A DNA stretch of 64,000 nt from Viridibacillus sp050279675. GTDB taxonomy: Bacteria; Bacillota; Bacilli; Bacillales_A; Planococcaceae. The translations under genes and the position numbers were made by a program. Shown piece by piece: positions 52,158 through 60,274 of this stretch (the first letter of the stretch is position 1; each line of letters opens with the position of its first letter). Under the pieces are notes generated by a model. The model was not told the DNA's origin and ran no database searches. It saw only the letters and a list, made by a program, of their open reading frames with translations. The DNA lies in contig NZ_JBNNUK010000002.1 in assembly GCF_050279675.1 (NCBI RefSeq), positions 124,001 to 188,000 of the forward strand, in the 5' to 3' direction.

Positions 52158-52802
52158 TCATATAACCTTAACTGCTTCCTGAATTTTTTCCATTACATCT
52201 GATAAAGCTAATATTGAATTGGTTGTCTCAAATTCTCCGATATCCAAGGAATGATCTGCATATTGGACAATCTCTACCTCAAAATTTGTATTACTTAATT
52301 TTTCAATTTGTTCTAAATTGAAACGAGGATCTTTGTCTCCGATGATTAATAACCCTTGATGTTCGCTACTTATAATTGAATCAAAAATCAAATCTAAATT
52401 TATTAATGGAGTAAGTAAAATCATCTTTGAATTTAAGAATTCTTCTCTTTTCATAAGGTCAATAGCAATTGGAATTGTTCCAAGCGACTTTCCTAAAAAA
52501 ATCGTTTCATTGTATTGACCATTTTTTAGAACATCTAACATTACAGTGTTTATATCATTCATCATTACTTTAGATATTTCCTCAAGCGTTTTTTTCAATA
52601 TATGTTCACTATAGGAATAATGGATATGTACAATATCTATTTTATTTTGAAGCATCATCATTGTTGCATAATAAAATAGGGGCTTATCGTAATTGTATCC
52701 TGAACCTGAAAACATAAAGCAAATTGTTTTGGACCCCGTTTCAACATGTGTATAACTTATAGCGATGTCTTTCGTTTGTAAATTCTTTTTATTTCCTTTC
52801 AT
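52158..52802 (-). CDS. Alpha/beta-hydrolase-like protein
   Basis: A 214-residue protein with a probable alpha/beta hydrolase fold. An early strand and turn read CFMFSGSGYNYDKPLFYY, the nucleophile elbow is LGKSLGTIP (GxSxG), an acid lies in IIGDKDPRFN and the final His is in YADHSLDIG. The set of three looks complete. ATG 52802 is chosen because GGAGGGG lies 8 bases upstream; a longer reading from 52847 has no site. Cytosolic, substrate unknown. No partner genes. Confidence 0.75.
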   Translation of the reverse strand: MKGNKKNLQTKDIAISYTHVETGSKTICFMFSGSGYNYDKPLFYYATMMMLQNKIDIVHIHYSYSEHILKKTLEEISKVMMNDINTVMLDVLKNGQYNETIFLGKSLGTIPIAIDLMKREEFLNSKMILLTPLINLDLIFDSIISSEHQGLLIIGDKDPRFNLEQIEKLSNTNFEVEIVQYADHSLDIGEFETTNSILALSDVMEKIQEAVKVI

Positions 52803-53067
52803 CGTTTTCCCCTCCGAATGTATTTGTTGTATGATCATTAGAGCCATAATATCTTTTGGTTCGAGGAAGGTCTAAGTTGTTATGCTATAGACTGAACGAA
52901 ATCGGCTATCTGGAGTCGCTATAGGATGTTCGATTACCATTCGTTATGGAACATATATTTTAAGAAATGTGTGAGTTTCATATAAGTCTTTCAGGTAAAA
53001 ATTTTCCAGTTTACGTTCCGTTATATACTTAAATTGGAAATAAAGCATGTTAAATTAACAAAAATAA

Positions 53068-53100
53068 AAGGTTCAAATCATATGCGATTTGAACTTAAAA
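53068..53100 (-). terminator. Terminator-like hairpin
   Basis: On the minus strand AGTTCAAATC pairs with GATTTGAACC, followed by TTTTATTTTTG. It is a second stop signal below the terminator at 53174. Confidence 0.7.
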
Positions 53101-53173
53101 TTAATAGTTTCATTAGGTTTGTACTATTAAAGCGAATCCTATACAGAGAAGAGACGGTTCGGTTGTATTTATA

Positions 53174-53203
53174 AAAAGTGCAGCATGAACAGTACATGCT
53201 GTT
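53174..53203 (-). terminator. Terminator of gene at 53209
   Basis: On the minus strand CAGCATG pairs with CATGCTG, followed by CACTTTTTAT, immediately past the stop codon. Confidence 0.8.
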
Positions 53204-53208
53204 TCCAA

Positions 53209-53718
53209 TTATTTATTGTTCTTCAATGTCACATCAATAGGTAAATTAAGTTCTGCTTTATTTTTTGAGAAAAAGACGTTGACTCCATTTTCTAATTGAA
53301 TATAATCTTGAACTTTTACTTTATTATTTATTTCGATAGTATCATCTGTCAGTGATACTCCCCAAATAATACTTTCACCATTTTCTAACTCATGATAGAT
53401 CCATTCTACTGGATCGCCTTCGTGGTCCTTTCTCTTCCACACTTCATAGTTCATTTTGCCATTATAACTAAGTATTCCATCTTCAAAGTAAAAAATTTGA
53501 ATTGTTTTACGGTATATATCCGAATAAAAAAAGGTTTTCCCATTTTTGATTGTAAGAGATTCAATTAGTTCATCACTTTCTATATATGTATCAAGTGCAT
53601 CTGAAATCTTTTGAGCATAGTAATTATTATCAAAATTAATAGTAGGTTTTATTGAAAAAGTTAGTAACATTAAGATAATCATTATAAAAAAAAGTAAAAT
53701 AATCGTCTTCTTAATCAT
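53209..53718 (-). CDS. Membrane-anchored exported protein, unknown
   Basis: A 169-residue protein with an N-terminal transmembrane anchor (about residues 4-23) and an extracellular beta-rich domain containing ALDTYIESDELIESLTIKNG, GKTFFYSDIYRKTIQIFYFE and DYIQLENGVNVFFSKNKAEL. It is acidic, with no Cys and no known motif. AAAGGTGATT precedes the ATG. Family not recognised. Monocistronic, with two terminator-like hairpins after it. Confidence 0.62.
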   Translation of the reverse strand: MIKKTIILLFFIMIILMLLTFSIKPTINFDNNYYAQKISDALDTYIESDELIESLTIKNGKTFFYSDIYRKTIQIFYFEDGILSYNGKMNYEVWKRKDHEGDPVEWIYHELENGESIIWGVSLTDDTIEINNKVKVQDYIQLENGVNVFFSKNKAELNLPIDVTLKNNK

Positions 53719-53867
53719 GATTTTTAATCACCTTTCTTTACCTTCTCATATTGCTAATCTTTAAGTATGTACTAAAATGAATGCTATTTTATATTTATCA
53801 ATAATAGGTGCAACTTATGCATTGTCATTAATAAATTTTCACTACTAAAAATATTGAAATCATCCAA

Positions 53868-53903
53868 AAAAAAGATGAGTGACCACAATCACTCATCTTT
53901 CTT
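53868..53903 (-). terminator. Terminator of fabH
   Basis: AAGATGAGTGA pairs with TCACTCATCTT. On the minus strand a long T-run follows the stem. Confidence 0.88.
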
Positions 53904-54005
53904 GCTTCATATCAAATTTTATGAATCTTTTATATATATAAATTTAAAATTACATTCCCCAAATATCCGCTTTGTATCTTATATATATTAGTCCTTTATA
54001 CTTTT

Positions 54006-54992
54006 CTATTCAACCGTCCAATTGATAAGTAATCCTGCGTGTGCCAAACCACCGCCGAATCCGTATAATAAGATCTTATCTCCGTTCTTAACTTTGCCTT
54101 CACGAACCCCTTGATCTAATGACAGTGGTATTGTTGCTGCTGAAGTATTACCAAACTCCACTAAGCTATATAATGTTTGCTCAATAGGAAAATCACTTTT
54201 CTCACATATTGATTCAATCATTCTTAAATTTGCACTGTGAGGAACAAACCAATCTACATCTTTTAATTCCATTGAAGCATTCTGCAATACCGTTTTCATT
54301 CCTTTAGGCACTGTTTTGACAGCCCACTTATATACTGCTCGCCCATTTTGAACAAATTTTCCATTGTCTACTATTTCCTCACCGTTCATCATGTTTGATA
54401 AATTCGAACAATATAAGCTCTTGCCACCCTCACCTTCAGAACCTATATGTGAAGAAATGAAACTTGGTTGTTGTTCATCATATTCCAAGAGCACTGCTCC
54501 AGCACCGTCTCCAAATAGGATACAAGTAGCTCTATCAGTATAATCTGTAATTCTAGATAAAGTCTCTGACCCAACCACCAAGACTTTTTTATTTAATCCT
54601 GATGTAATCATCCCATTAGCTACGTATAATCCGTACGTAAAACCAGAACAAGCTGTATTTAAATCAAAAGCACCTGTATTCTTTATGCCTAACTTCGCCT
54701 GCACTGCAGAAGCGACACTTGGTGTTTTGAAATCAGGAGTCATCGTACAAACGATGATCAAATCCACATCTTCTACAGATTTATCGTATCGTTCCATTAG
54801 ATCTCGAACAGCCTGATAAGCTAAATCACTTGTAAACTCATCTTCTCGCGCCATTCTTCGCTCTTTAATTCCTGTACGTTGCATTATCCATTCATCATTT
54901 GTCTCAACAAGTTTTTCTAAATCTGTATTAGTTAATGTTCGTTCAGGTACATACGAACCGATAGCTGTTATTCTCGCTTTTGATTGAAACAT
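54006..54992 (-). CDS. fabH: Beta-ketoacyl-ACP synthase III
   Basis: Starts fatty-acid elongation by condensing acyl-CoA with malonyl-ACP. At 328 residues it has the Cys-His-Asn set: Cys in LNTACSGFTYGL (near residue 113), His in WFVPHSANLRMI and Asn in EFGNTSAATIPLSL. Opening residues RITAIGSYVPERTLTN and GDGAGAVLLE are typical. It is not followed by fabF, so it may be a second FabH like B. subtilis FabHB. A FapR-type operator overlaps its promoter, tying it to malonyl-CoA. AGGTTTTTT precedes the ATG with GGAGG just upstream. Confidence 0.93.
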   Translation of the reverse strand: MFQSKARITAIGSYVPERTLTNTDLEKLVETNDEWIMQRTGIKERRMAREDEFTSDLAYQAVRDLMERYDKSVEDVDLIIVCTMTPDFKTPSVASAVQAKLGIKNTGAFDLNTACSGFTYGLYVANGMITSGLNKKVLVVGSETLSRITDYTDRATCILFGDGAGAVLLEYDEQQPSFISSHIGSEGEGGKSLYCSNLSNMMNGEEIVDNGKFVQNGRAVYKWAVKTVPKGMKTVLQNASMELKDVDWFVPHSANLRMIESICEKSDFPIEQTLYSLVEFGNTSAATIPLSLDQGVREGKVKNGDKILLYGFGGGLAHAGLLINWTVE

Positions 54993-55035
54993 AAAAAAAC
55001 CTCCAAGTTATTTATCTTAATCATATTAACACTTA

Positions 55036-55065
55036 TTTATAGTACCTGTTACTAAATATTATCAA
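55036..55065 (-). promoter_or_regulatory. fabH promoter with FapR-type operator
   Basis: On the minus strand TTGATA (55065-55060), an 18-bp spacer and TATAAA (55041-55036) form the promoter. TAGTAACAGGTACTA (55054-55040) covers the spacer and the edge of the -10 box and matches the FapR consensus half-sites TAGTA/TACTA, seen on the plus strand as TAGTACCTGTTACTA. FapR would repress until malonyl-CoA rises. Confidence 0.8.
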
Positions 55066-55189
55066 ATAAATATACTTTTAATGTTTTAATTTAATAGTTA
55101 TCTCGTTTTTATTATCTAATACTAGCTGATATCAAAGGTTAATTAGTAAGAAGTATATTTGAAGACACTCCCGAGTTTCATCAAAAATG

Positions 55190-55228
55190 CAGAAAAGAAT
55201 TCATTTGATATTAACGAATTCCTTTTAA
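55190..55228 (-). terminator. Terminator of lipoprotein gene at 55293
   Basis: On the minus strand AAAAGGAATTCGTTAATATC pairs through GAATTC ends with GAATTCTTTT, followed by a T-rich tail. Confidence 0.6.
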
Positions 55229-55292
55229 TTAGGCTATCTTAGAGGTATAGAGGTTACTTTTGAACAATCATTAATTCACAAATACATCATTT

Positions 55293-55676
55293 TCAATGAT
55301 CATCTATTGGTAACGTATTTTTAATCACATCACTATATCTTGTACTTATTTCTTTTAAATCTTCTTTTCCTATTTCTAGTACATATCTAATTTTAATCTT
55401 GTCGTACTCTGCTTTAGTTTTTGTTTTCTTTAATTTCGTTTTACCACTTTCCCCCTTTTGAAAGGTGAAAACTGTAGCATTCTCTCTATACATCATGTCT
55501 GCTGTTTCAACAATTACTTGATTGCTCTCCATTGCCTTTCCTTTATAAAAATCAACATTTTCAACATCAAATGATTCATCTGAAATGATTTCTTCTTTTG
55601 CTGCTTCATTATTTACACAACCACCAAATACGAATGAAGATAAAACCAAAATAAATGCAAATCTTTTCTTGACCAT
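55293..55676 (-). CDS. Small lipoprotein, unknown
   Basis: A 127-residue lipoprotein. The signal MVKKRFAFILVLSSFVFGGC has a lipobox with Cys20. The mature part is charged and mixed, with FYKGKAMESNQVIVETADMM and KIRYVLEIGKEDLKEISTRY. No domain recognised. GGAGACATTA lies upstream of the ATG. Monocistronic, with a terminator downstream. Confidence 0.7.
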   Translation of the reverse strand: MVKKRFAFILVLSSFVFGGCVNNEAAKEEIISDESFDVENVDFYKGKAMESNQVIVETADMMYRENATVFTFQKGESGKTKLKKTKTKAEYDKIKIRYVLEIGKEDLKEISTRYSDVIKNTLPIDDH

Positions 55677-55950
55677 TAATGTCTCCTTCCCTGCAATATG
55701 ATTATTTAGTAGTCATATACACAAATTTGAGGTAATTATTCTAAATGAAATGTATTCGATAAATAAAACCATTCAATTAAAAAAACGATTATTACTGTTA
55801 TATATATATTGCCCAAATGATACATCTAATAAAAAGGGAATATATAGTAAATCACTTTCAATAAGTTTGATCCTTTTTTCTGCCTAAGTTGCTATAAAAA
55901 TTTGACTATTGATATTGTCTCTCGCTGCTTTAACATTTAAATTGTTGCTT

Positions 55951-56118
55951 TTAAAAACCTTCGTCTAAAGAAGATTTGAATTCAAAAATACCTATCATAA
56001 ATACATCTCTGTATTTTACTTTCATTTTGAATAATCCCTCTTGTTTTAGGTAACCTTCGAATCTAATCACAAAAAAAGAAACATAGTAGGAGTTATCTCC
56101 GTCCTGTGTTTCTTCCAT
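55951..56118 (-). CDS. 55-residue protein, unknown
   Basis: A short frame reading MEETQDGDNSYYVSFFVIRF, then EGYLKQEGLFKMKVKYRDVF and MIGIFEFKSSLDEGF. Its beta-strand-like composition looks clearly coding. The start is uncertain: the ATG has a weak site and the open frame begins only a few codons earlier. It follows the gene at 56150 by 31 bp on the same strand and probably shares its transcript. A hairpin near its 5' end (about 56071-56115) resembles a terminator and may limit expression. Confidence 0.5.
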   Translation of the reverse strand: MEETQDGDNSYYVSFFVIRFEGYLKQEGLFKMKVKYRDVFMIGIFEFKSSLDEGF

Positions 56119-56149
56119 TTCAAAATTTACATAACTTTAGTCGAAATTG

Positions 56150-56362
56150 TTATAAGTTCTCATCAATATAGTTGCAACATTCTTGTTTGGTATGAAAACA
56201 TTCATGTACTTCATCGTTTTGAATTTCGTAAAATTTGATTGTACGCTCCACCATGTAACTTTGGATCATAACATGTTCACCGACCTGTAACTGTTCTATT
56301 TTTTTTAATAATGGATCTTCAGAAAAGTTATTTACGGTAAAAATACTAATTTGTTCGCCCAT
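56150..56362 (-). CDS. 70-residue protein, unknown
   Basis: A small acidic cytosolic protein: MGEQISIFTVNNFSEDPLLK, an EQLQVGEHVMIQSYMVERTI strand region and a Cys-containing end ECFHTKQECCNYIDENL. No family recognised. AGGGGTGTATAA precedes the ATG. It leads a two-gene unit with the 55-residue gene at 55951. Confidence 0.65.
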   Translation of the reverse strand: MGEQISIFTVNNFSEDPLLKKIEQLQVGEHVMIQSYMVERTIKFYEIQNDEVHECFHTKQECCNYIDENL

Positions 56363-56557
56363 TTATACACCCCTAAAAATAAAGAATTTACATTACTCAA
56401 ATTTTCTTTGGATAGTCAACACGTCAATGTGCATTTTTTAATATTGTTTATATAGTACTCTATCCTTATTATAAATCCTTCCATGTAATAAATTCAAAAT
56501 TTTAGGATAATTAAATGGTTTTAGATTTCTAATTAAATAACTACAACAATGTTAAAT

Positions 56558-56992
56558 CTATGGTCCTTTCATTAATTTATAAAATAATTCTTTATCGCCC
56601 GTGTCTAATGCAAAATCAATGAGCCACTCTAAATATTTCTTTTCAATTTCAGCAATGAGCTTCTCTGTTTCTGGTGTTATTTGTGGTTCATTTAACTTTT
56701 GTAATTTCGTAACGAAACGATTTGTATATGTCTTAATAACCGCGATAAGATTACTTTTTTCAGCGAGGTCTCGAAGGGTAAGTACTGTATTATTCGTGAA
56801 CCTATAAATGGCGTTATCATTTACAATGCAATTTTTATTTATATCAAATTCTATGCAATTTCCATTGGTTGACTCTAAAAAGTACAATACACCATCGATA
56901 TCAATCACAATATCACCTGCTAAAAAGTCCATAACTAGTGTTTTTCTAGAATTTATACGAATTCTACTTGGTTCATAACACAATACTTCCAT
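56558..56992 (-). CDS. IDEAL-domain protein
   Basis: A 144-residue cytosolic protein. The N-terminal half is a beta-rich region (ILFLAGDIVIDIDGVLYFLE-like LAGDIVIDIDGVLYFLES). The C-terminal 40 residues carry an IDEAL-type helix, EWLIDFALDTGDKELFYKLM, found in several small Bacillus proteins of unknown role. The overall family is unknown. The ATG has AGGCAGAGAAT just upstream, a weak site. Monocistronic. Confidence 0.65.
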   Translation of the reverse strand: MEVLCYEPSRIRINSRKTLVMDFLAGDIVIDIDGVLYFLESTNGNCIEFDINKNCIVNDNAIYRFTNNTVLTLRDLAEKSNLIAVIKTYTNRFVTKLQKLNEPQITPETEKLIAEIEKKYLEWLIDFALDTGDKELFYKLMKGP

Positions 56993-57184
56993 AAGATTCT
57001 CTGCCTCCCCAATCAGACTTTATTTATATTTATTCACAATGAAGTTACATCTAATGGTTTGAATATCCAGTCTTTATGTAATGTATTCTAAAAGCGTAAT
57101 TACATCTAGTTGGTTTTCTTATACGAAATCGGTAAATTTAAAAATTTCTAAACGACGTGCAAACATCATCATATGTATTTTGTT
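56993..57184. other. Gap without gene signals
   Basis: No supported coding frame was seen on either strand. The stretch separates the IDEAL-domain gene from a decayed coding segment. Confidence 0.35.
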
Positions 57185-57295
57185 TTAGACAATTACACGT
57201 TGTTCTAATACCAATAAAGCTTCATTTACTTTTTCACCAGTACCTTTAACTTCATGCAACAATTTTATTTTTAAATCTCCATCATATGAAACGGT
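57185..57295 (-). pseudogene. Decayed coding fragment
   Basis: Minus-strand sequence TVSYDGDLKIKLLHEVKGTG, then EKVNEALLVLEQRVIV and stop looks like a genuine protein end. Upstream, to about 57360, short pieces such as DNYAHAIGYLVHHVF lie in other frames with stops between. No start codon or ribosome site. Family unknown. Confidence 0.4.
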
Positions 57296-57413
57296 CTAAT
57301 GTCTAATTACCTTAAAAACATGATGAACTAGATATCCTATAGCATGCGCATAGTTATCTGTATTTAGTAGTTCATTGAAGCTTCATATCATTGACAAGCT
57401 AATTTAGGGAAAA

Positions 57414-57458
57414 ATAAAAGGCCCAAACTCAGTACAACAATGAGTTCAGACCTTTTTA
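57414..57458 (+). terminator. Hairpin terminator
   Basis: AGGCCCAAACTCA pairs with TGAGTTCAGACCTT, followed by a T-run on the plus strand. Confidence 0.65.
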
Positions 57459-57599
57459 ACTGGGAAATATTCATTTTAACAACCTCTTAAATTTGTTTCT
57501 ATTAACGGTATCTTATTATTAAAAACAACCTTTTAATCTATTCCGTAATGTATCTAATTGAACTCGAAGCCTTTCTTTGTTGATAGTATTTTAAAGAAC

Positions 57600-57977
57600 T
57601 TAAAGTATAACACCTGAGAATTCCCCATTTAAAACTTCTTTTTCGTTTTGATTTTTACATACAAAAGTTGCGATAATAGCTGTTCTATTATTTTCTTGTC
57701 TTTCGTATTTTTCAATTTTCACTTCACAAATAATTGTATCCCCCGTAAACACAGGTCTTGAAAATTCGAAGTTCATATTACGAGCTATGACGTTATGATC
57801 TCCACCTACTTTTGTTGGTAAAGTTGCCGTTAATAACCCTTGAATAACAAGTCTTCCCTGTTCATCTGGTGTTAGATGATGAATCCCCTCATCACCTGAA
57901 ATTGCTGTAAATATTTCAACATCCCTTACTGTAAAAGCCCGTTCAAACGTAATGATATCTCCTACATTTAATGGCAT
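57600..57977 (-). CDS. MaoC-like hot-dog dehydratase
   Basis: A 125-residue single hot-dog protein of the MaoC/(R)-hydratase type. The hydratase motif is partly visible: FTAISGDEGIHHLTPDEQGR, with the catalytic Asp and His of the usual SGDxNPxH region, then VIQGLLTATLPTKVGG. It probably hydrates an enoyl-CoA/ACP or binds a related thioester. It starts 18 bp after an MBL hydrolase gene; the two form an operon under a TetR-type palindrome, suggesting a fatty-acid or acyl-CoA side pathway. Confidence 0.8.
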   Translation of the reverse strand: MPLNVGDIITFERAFTVRDVEIFTAISGDEGIHHLTPDEQGRLVIQGLLTATLPTKVGGDHNVIARNMNFEFSRPVFTGDTIICEVKIEKYERQENNRTAIIATFVCKNQNEKEVLNGEFSGVIL

Positions 57978-57995
57978 ATAAATCGCCCCTTTTAA

Positions 57996-58979
57996 TTAAT
58001 CACGAAAATCCTGAAGTTTCCATTTTTTCGGTTTAATGTTCTTGTCCATCCATTTCTTTTGTGGTGCTTGGTATGGAGTGGTAGCGATTAAATAATTATT
58101 ATGCCAGCTCGCTGCTCCGGAACGAATCATTTCATCGAGCAGGATTTGGATAAATTCTTCCGGCTGAAGCTGGAAAGAGTATCGTGCAAAATCTTGGAAC
58201 CAACCACACTTGAGAAGGTAGTTTTTGATTTCTTCTTTTGCCAATCCGTTATGAATGATTAATGTGAATGAAAAAATCCTTTTGCAGGCATGCCAGGAAA
58301 TTTTTTCTGGCGTCATTAGCCACTTTTCAAACCGTTCCCTTGCAGCATCAATAGAAGCCTTAGGATTCTCTATTTCAGATCCATGTCCTGAATATGCATG
58401 TTGAATACGGATTGTGGCCAACTGATCCAAACTTTCAAGTGATCGTTGGATAGACGAGACACCCTCTCGAAAAATATTTAACCAACCAATATCATTTTTA
58501 TGAAAGAGATCCCCACATATTAATATCTCTTCTTCAGGTTCATATAAAGAAATATGTCCTAACGTATGTCCCGGTGTGTGTAAGACTCTCAGAATTCTAC
58601 TTCCAGTCTGTATCTCATCATTTTCCGAAAGCTTAATATCAACTCGATAAGGTTCTACAGGCTGATCTAACCATTCTGCACTACAAGATTCAGGGTCACA
58701 AGAATTAATTAAATCGGCGTCCCATTTATGAGCAGCAATCTTAACACCATACTTTTTTTGGAGATGATAATTGCCTCCTACATGGTCACTGTGATAGTGC
58801 GTATTCACAATTAGGTGTAAATCTTCAGGTGATACGCCTACTTCTTTAATTAATTCCTCTGTCTCTTTCACATCACTCCCAAAACCAGTATCAATTAATA
58901 TTGGTAGCTGATCCTTAATAAGAATCATGTTTGCACTCGGAAATTTTCTTTCAAAGAAAATAATACTAGATTGCCTCAT
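57996..58979 (-). CDS. MBL-fold hydrolase, LACTB2/glyoxalase-II-like
   Basis: A 327-residue metallo-hydrolase. The metal site is NTHYHSDHVGG, HTPGHTLGHIS, LICGDLFHKND and HAYSGHGSEI (HxHxDH plus later His/Asp/His). The C-terminal third (about residues 220-300) is a small winged-helix-like domain (AKEEIKNYLLKCGWFQDFAR), as in LACTB2-type proteins. The substrate could be an acyl or thioester derivative. TAGGAGGAAT lies before the ATG. First gene of the operon with the MaoC-like gene. Confidence 0.85.
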   Translation of the reverse strand: MRQSSIIFFERKFPSANMILIKDQLPILIDTGFGSDVKETEELIKEVGVSPEDLHLIVNTHYHSDHVGGNYHLQKKYGVKIAAHKWDADLINSCDPESCSAEWLDQPVEPYRVDIKLSENDEIQTGSRILRVLHTPGHTLGHISLYEPEEEILICGDLFHKNDIGWLNIFREGVSSIQRSLESLDQLATIRIQHAYSGHGSEIENPKASIDAARERFEKWLMTPEKISWHACKRIFSFTLIIHNGLAKEEIKNYLLKCGWFQDFARYSFQLQPEEFIQILLDEMIRSGAASWHNNYLIATTPYQAPQKKWMDKNIKPKKWKLQDFRD

Positions 58980-59016
58980 TAGTTATTCCTCCTAAATCTT
59001 GTGAACTATAAGATTC

Positions 59017-59036
59017 TGATTGAACGTTCATTCAAT
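59017..59036. promoter_or_regulatory. TetR/FadR-type palindrome upstream of MBL-MaoC operon
   Basis: TGAACGTTCA (59021-59030) is a perfect 10-bp palindrome continued by TTCAATT. The whole, on the minus strand TTGAATGAACGTTCAAT, contains the TGAATGA half-site of Bacillus FadR-like TetR operators. It lies about 40 bp before the MBL start codon. Confidence 0.5.
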
Positions 59037-59172
59037 TGAATTTTATGCATATGCAGAGTAATTTATCTTTAGTTAAGACATTCTTGATGAAATTCTTCTA
59101 GAACATTCTGAAATTCCCCTTTTTATTCAACTTAACTCCCCCGTTACTTAAAATACAATACTTCACAAACTT

Positions 59173-59613
59173 CTAAGTTACATCAATATCAAATACCAAA
59201 GTAGTTTCGCCATTTTTCCATTTCCCTACGACTTCATATACATAATAGCCTTCTTCAGAAGGAACTGTTAATACATTACCGACTAATTGTACTTCTTTAA
59301 CTAAACCATCTTCATTCCATTGATACACAGTAATATAAGTAGTTTTATTCTCAAGTTCAATTTCTATTTCACTATTCTTTTCAACAGTTAAAGTGTCAAA
59401 TTGGTCTGCAGCTTCAATTGGGGAGAAAGGGTCTAATTTTTTACTTTCTACCTCTTCATCCTTATATGTATAGAATCCTTGTATCAAATTATATTCTTCA
59501 TTATCAACATTTATCTTTCCATCTAAATACATTGAACTTACTGTATTTTCCGCAAGTTGACTACACCCCATAAGAATAAAAGGTGTTAAAAATAATAATA
59601 AAAATTTACTCAT
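59173..59613 (-). CDS. Lipoprotein, unknown
   Basis: A 146-residue lipoprotein. The signal MSKFLLLFLTPFILMGCSQL has a lipobox with Cys17. The mature part is acidic and beta-rich: GKINVDNEEYNLIQGFYTYK, TLTVEKNSEIEIELENKTTY and VPSEEGYYVYEVVGKWKNGE, resembling a small Ig-like domain. ATG 59613 is chosen because AAAGGATG lies 10 bases upstream. Monocistronic. Confidence 0.72.
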   Translation of the reverse strand: MSKFLLLFLTPFILMGCSQLAENTVSSMYLDGKINVDNEEYNLIQGFYTYKDEEVESKKLDPFSPIEAADQFDTLTVEKNSEIEIELENKTTYITVYQWNEDGLVKEVQLVGNVLTVPSEEGYYVYEVVGKWKNGETTLVFDIDVT

Positions 59614-59905
59614 TTGAATCATCCTTTTCAGATAGCGCTTCTTAACTACTTCGATATACATCTAATAATACCTCTTTATTACAAATTCAACTTCAACATG
59701 ATAATCACCTATTCTACTTTGATCAACGCTCTCCTCGTTAGTTTAATGATATGCATTATCTAAAAAGAAATAATCTATAAAGGATTGGTCAATGAATCCC
59801 TCTTTTTTGGAAAGCGCAATGAACTAAAACAAACACATTACATAATATAGATATTGGTATGAAATATTAAAAAAGGATGATGTAAAAAATGACATTGTTG
59901 ATATT

Positions 59906-60082
59906 GTGAGTATTTCAGTAATGGGAACTGGAACCCCTTCAGATGGTGGAGGAATACCTGAAGTCTGGGACGATAATTATTTGGACATTGATCGTTGGGA
60001 GAATGACGGCGGTAGCAGTCTTCGGACAAGAATTGACCGCGGACGTGATAGGAAAATGGATACTACTACTTTTAAATTTTGA
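59906..60082 (+). CDS. Possible 58-residue protein or fragment
   Basis: An open frame from GTG at 59906 encodes SISVMGTGTPSDGGGIPEVW, then DDNYLDIDRWENDGGSS and a basic end. The frame is open further upstream (WYEILKKDDVKNDIVDIV). The composition looks coding, but the start is unclear, with AAAAGGATGATG about 25 bases before the GTG. It may be a fragment of a larger gene. Family unknown. Confidence 0.35.
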   Translation: MSISVMGTGTPSDGGGIPEVWDDNYLDIDRWENDGGSSLRTRIDRGRDRKMDTTTFKF

Positions 60083-60175
60083 TAGAGGGAGGCAACCAGT
60101 CTCCCTTAATAACATTGTACCCACAGCATTACTCATTTATTTTTCTTTTGAACCAACAAGCGTCTCTTCAGAACA

Positions 60176-60222
60176 AAAGAAAACTCATTTGCAATTTATC
60201 ATTGCAAATGAGTTTTCTTCAT
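60176..60222. terminator. Bidirectional terminator
   Basis: AGAAAACTCATTTGCAAT pairs with ATTGCAAATGAGTTTTCT across a 5-base loop, 50 bp after the UvrA-like stop codon. Confidence 0.85.
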
Positions 60223-60274
60223 TGACTAACAGCTAGCTCTTAACTTAAATATAACTTGTTTTAATAAATCTAAT

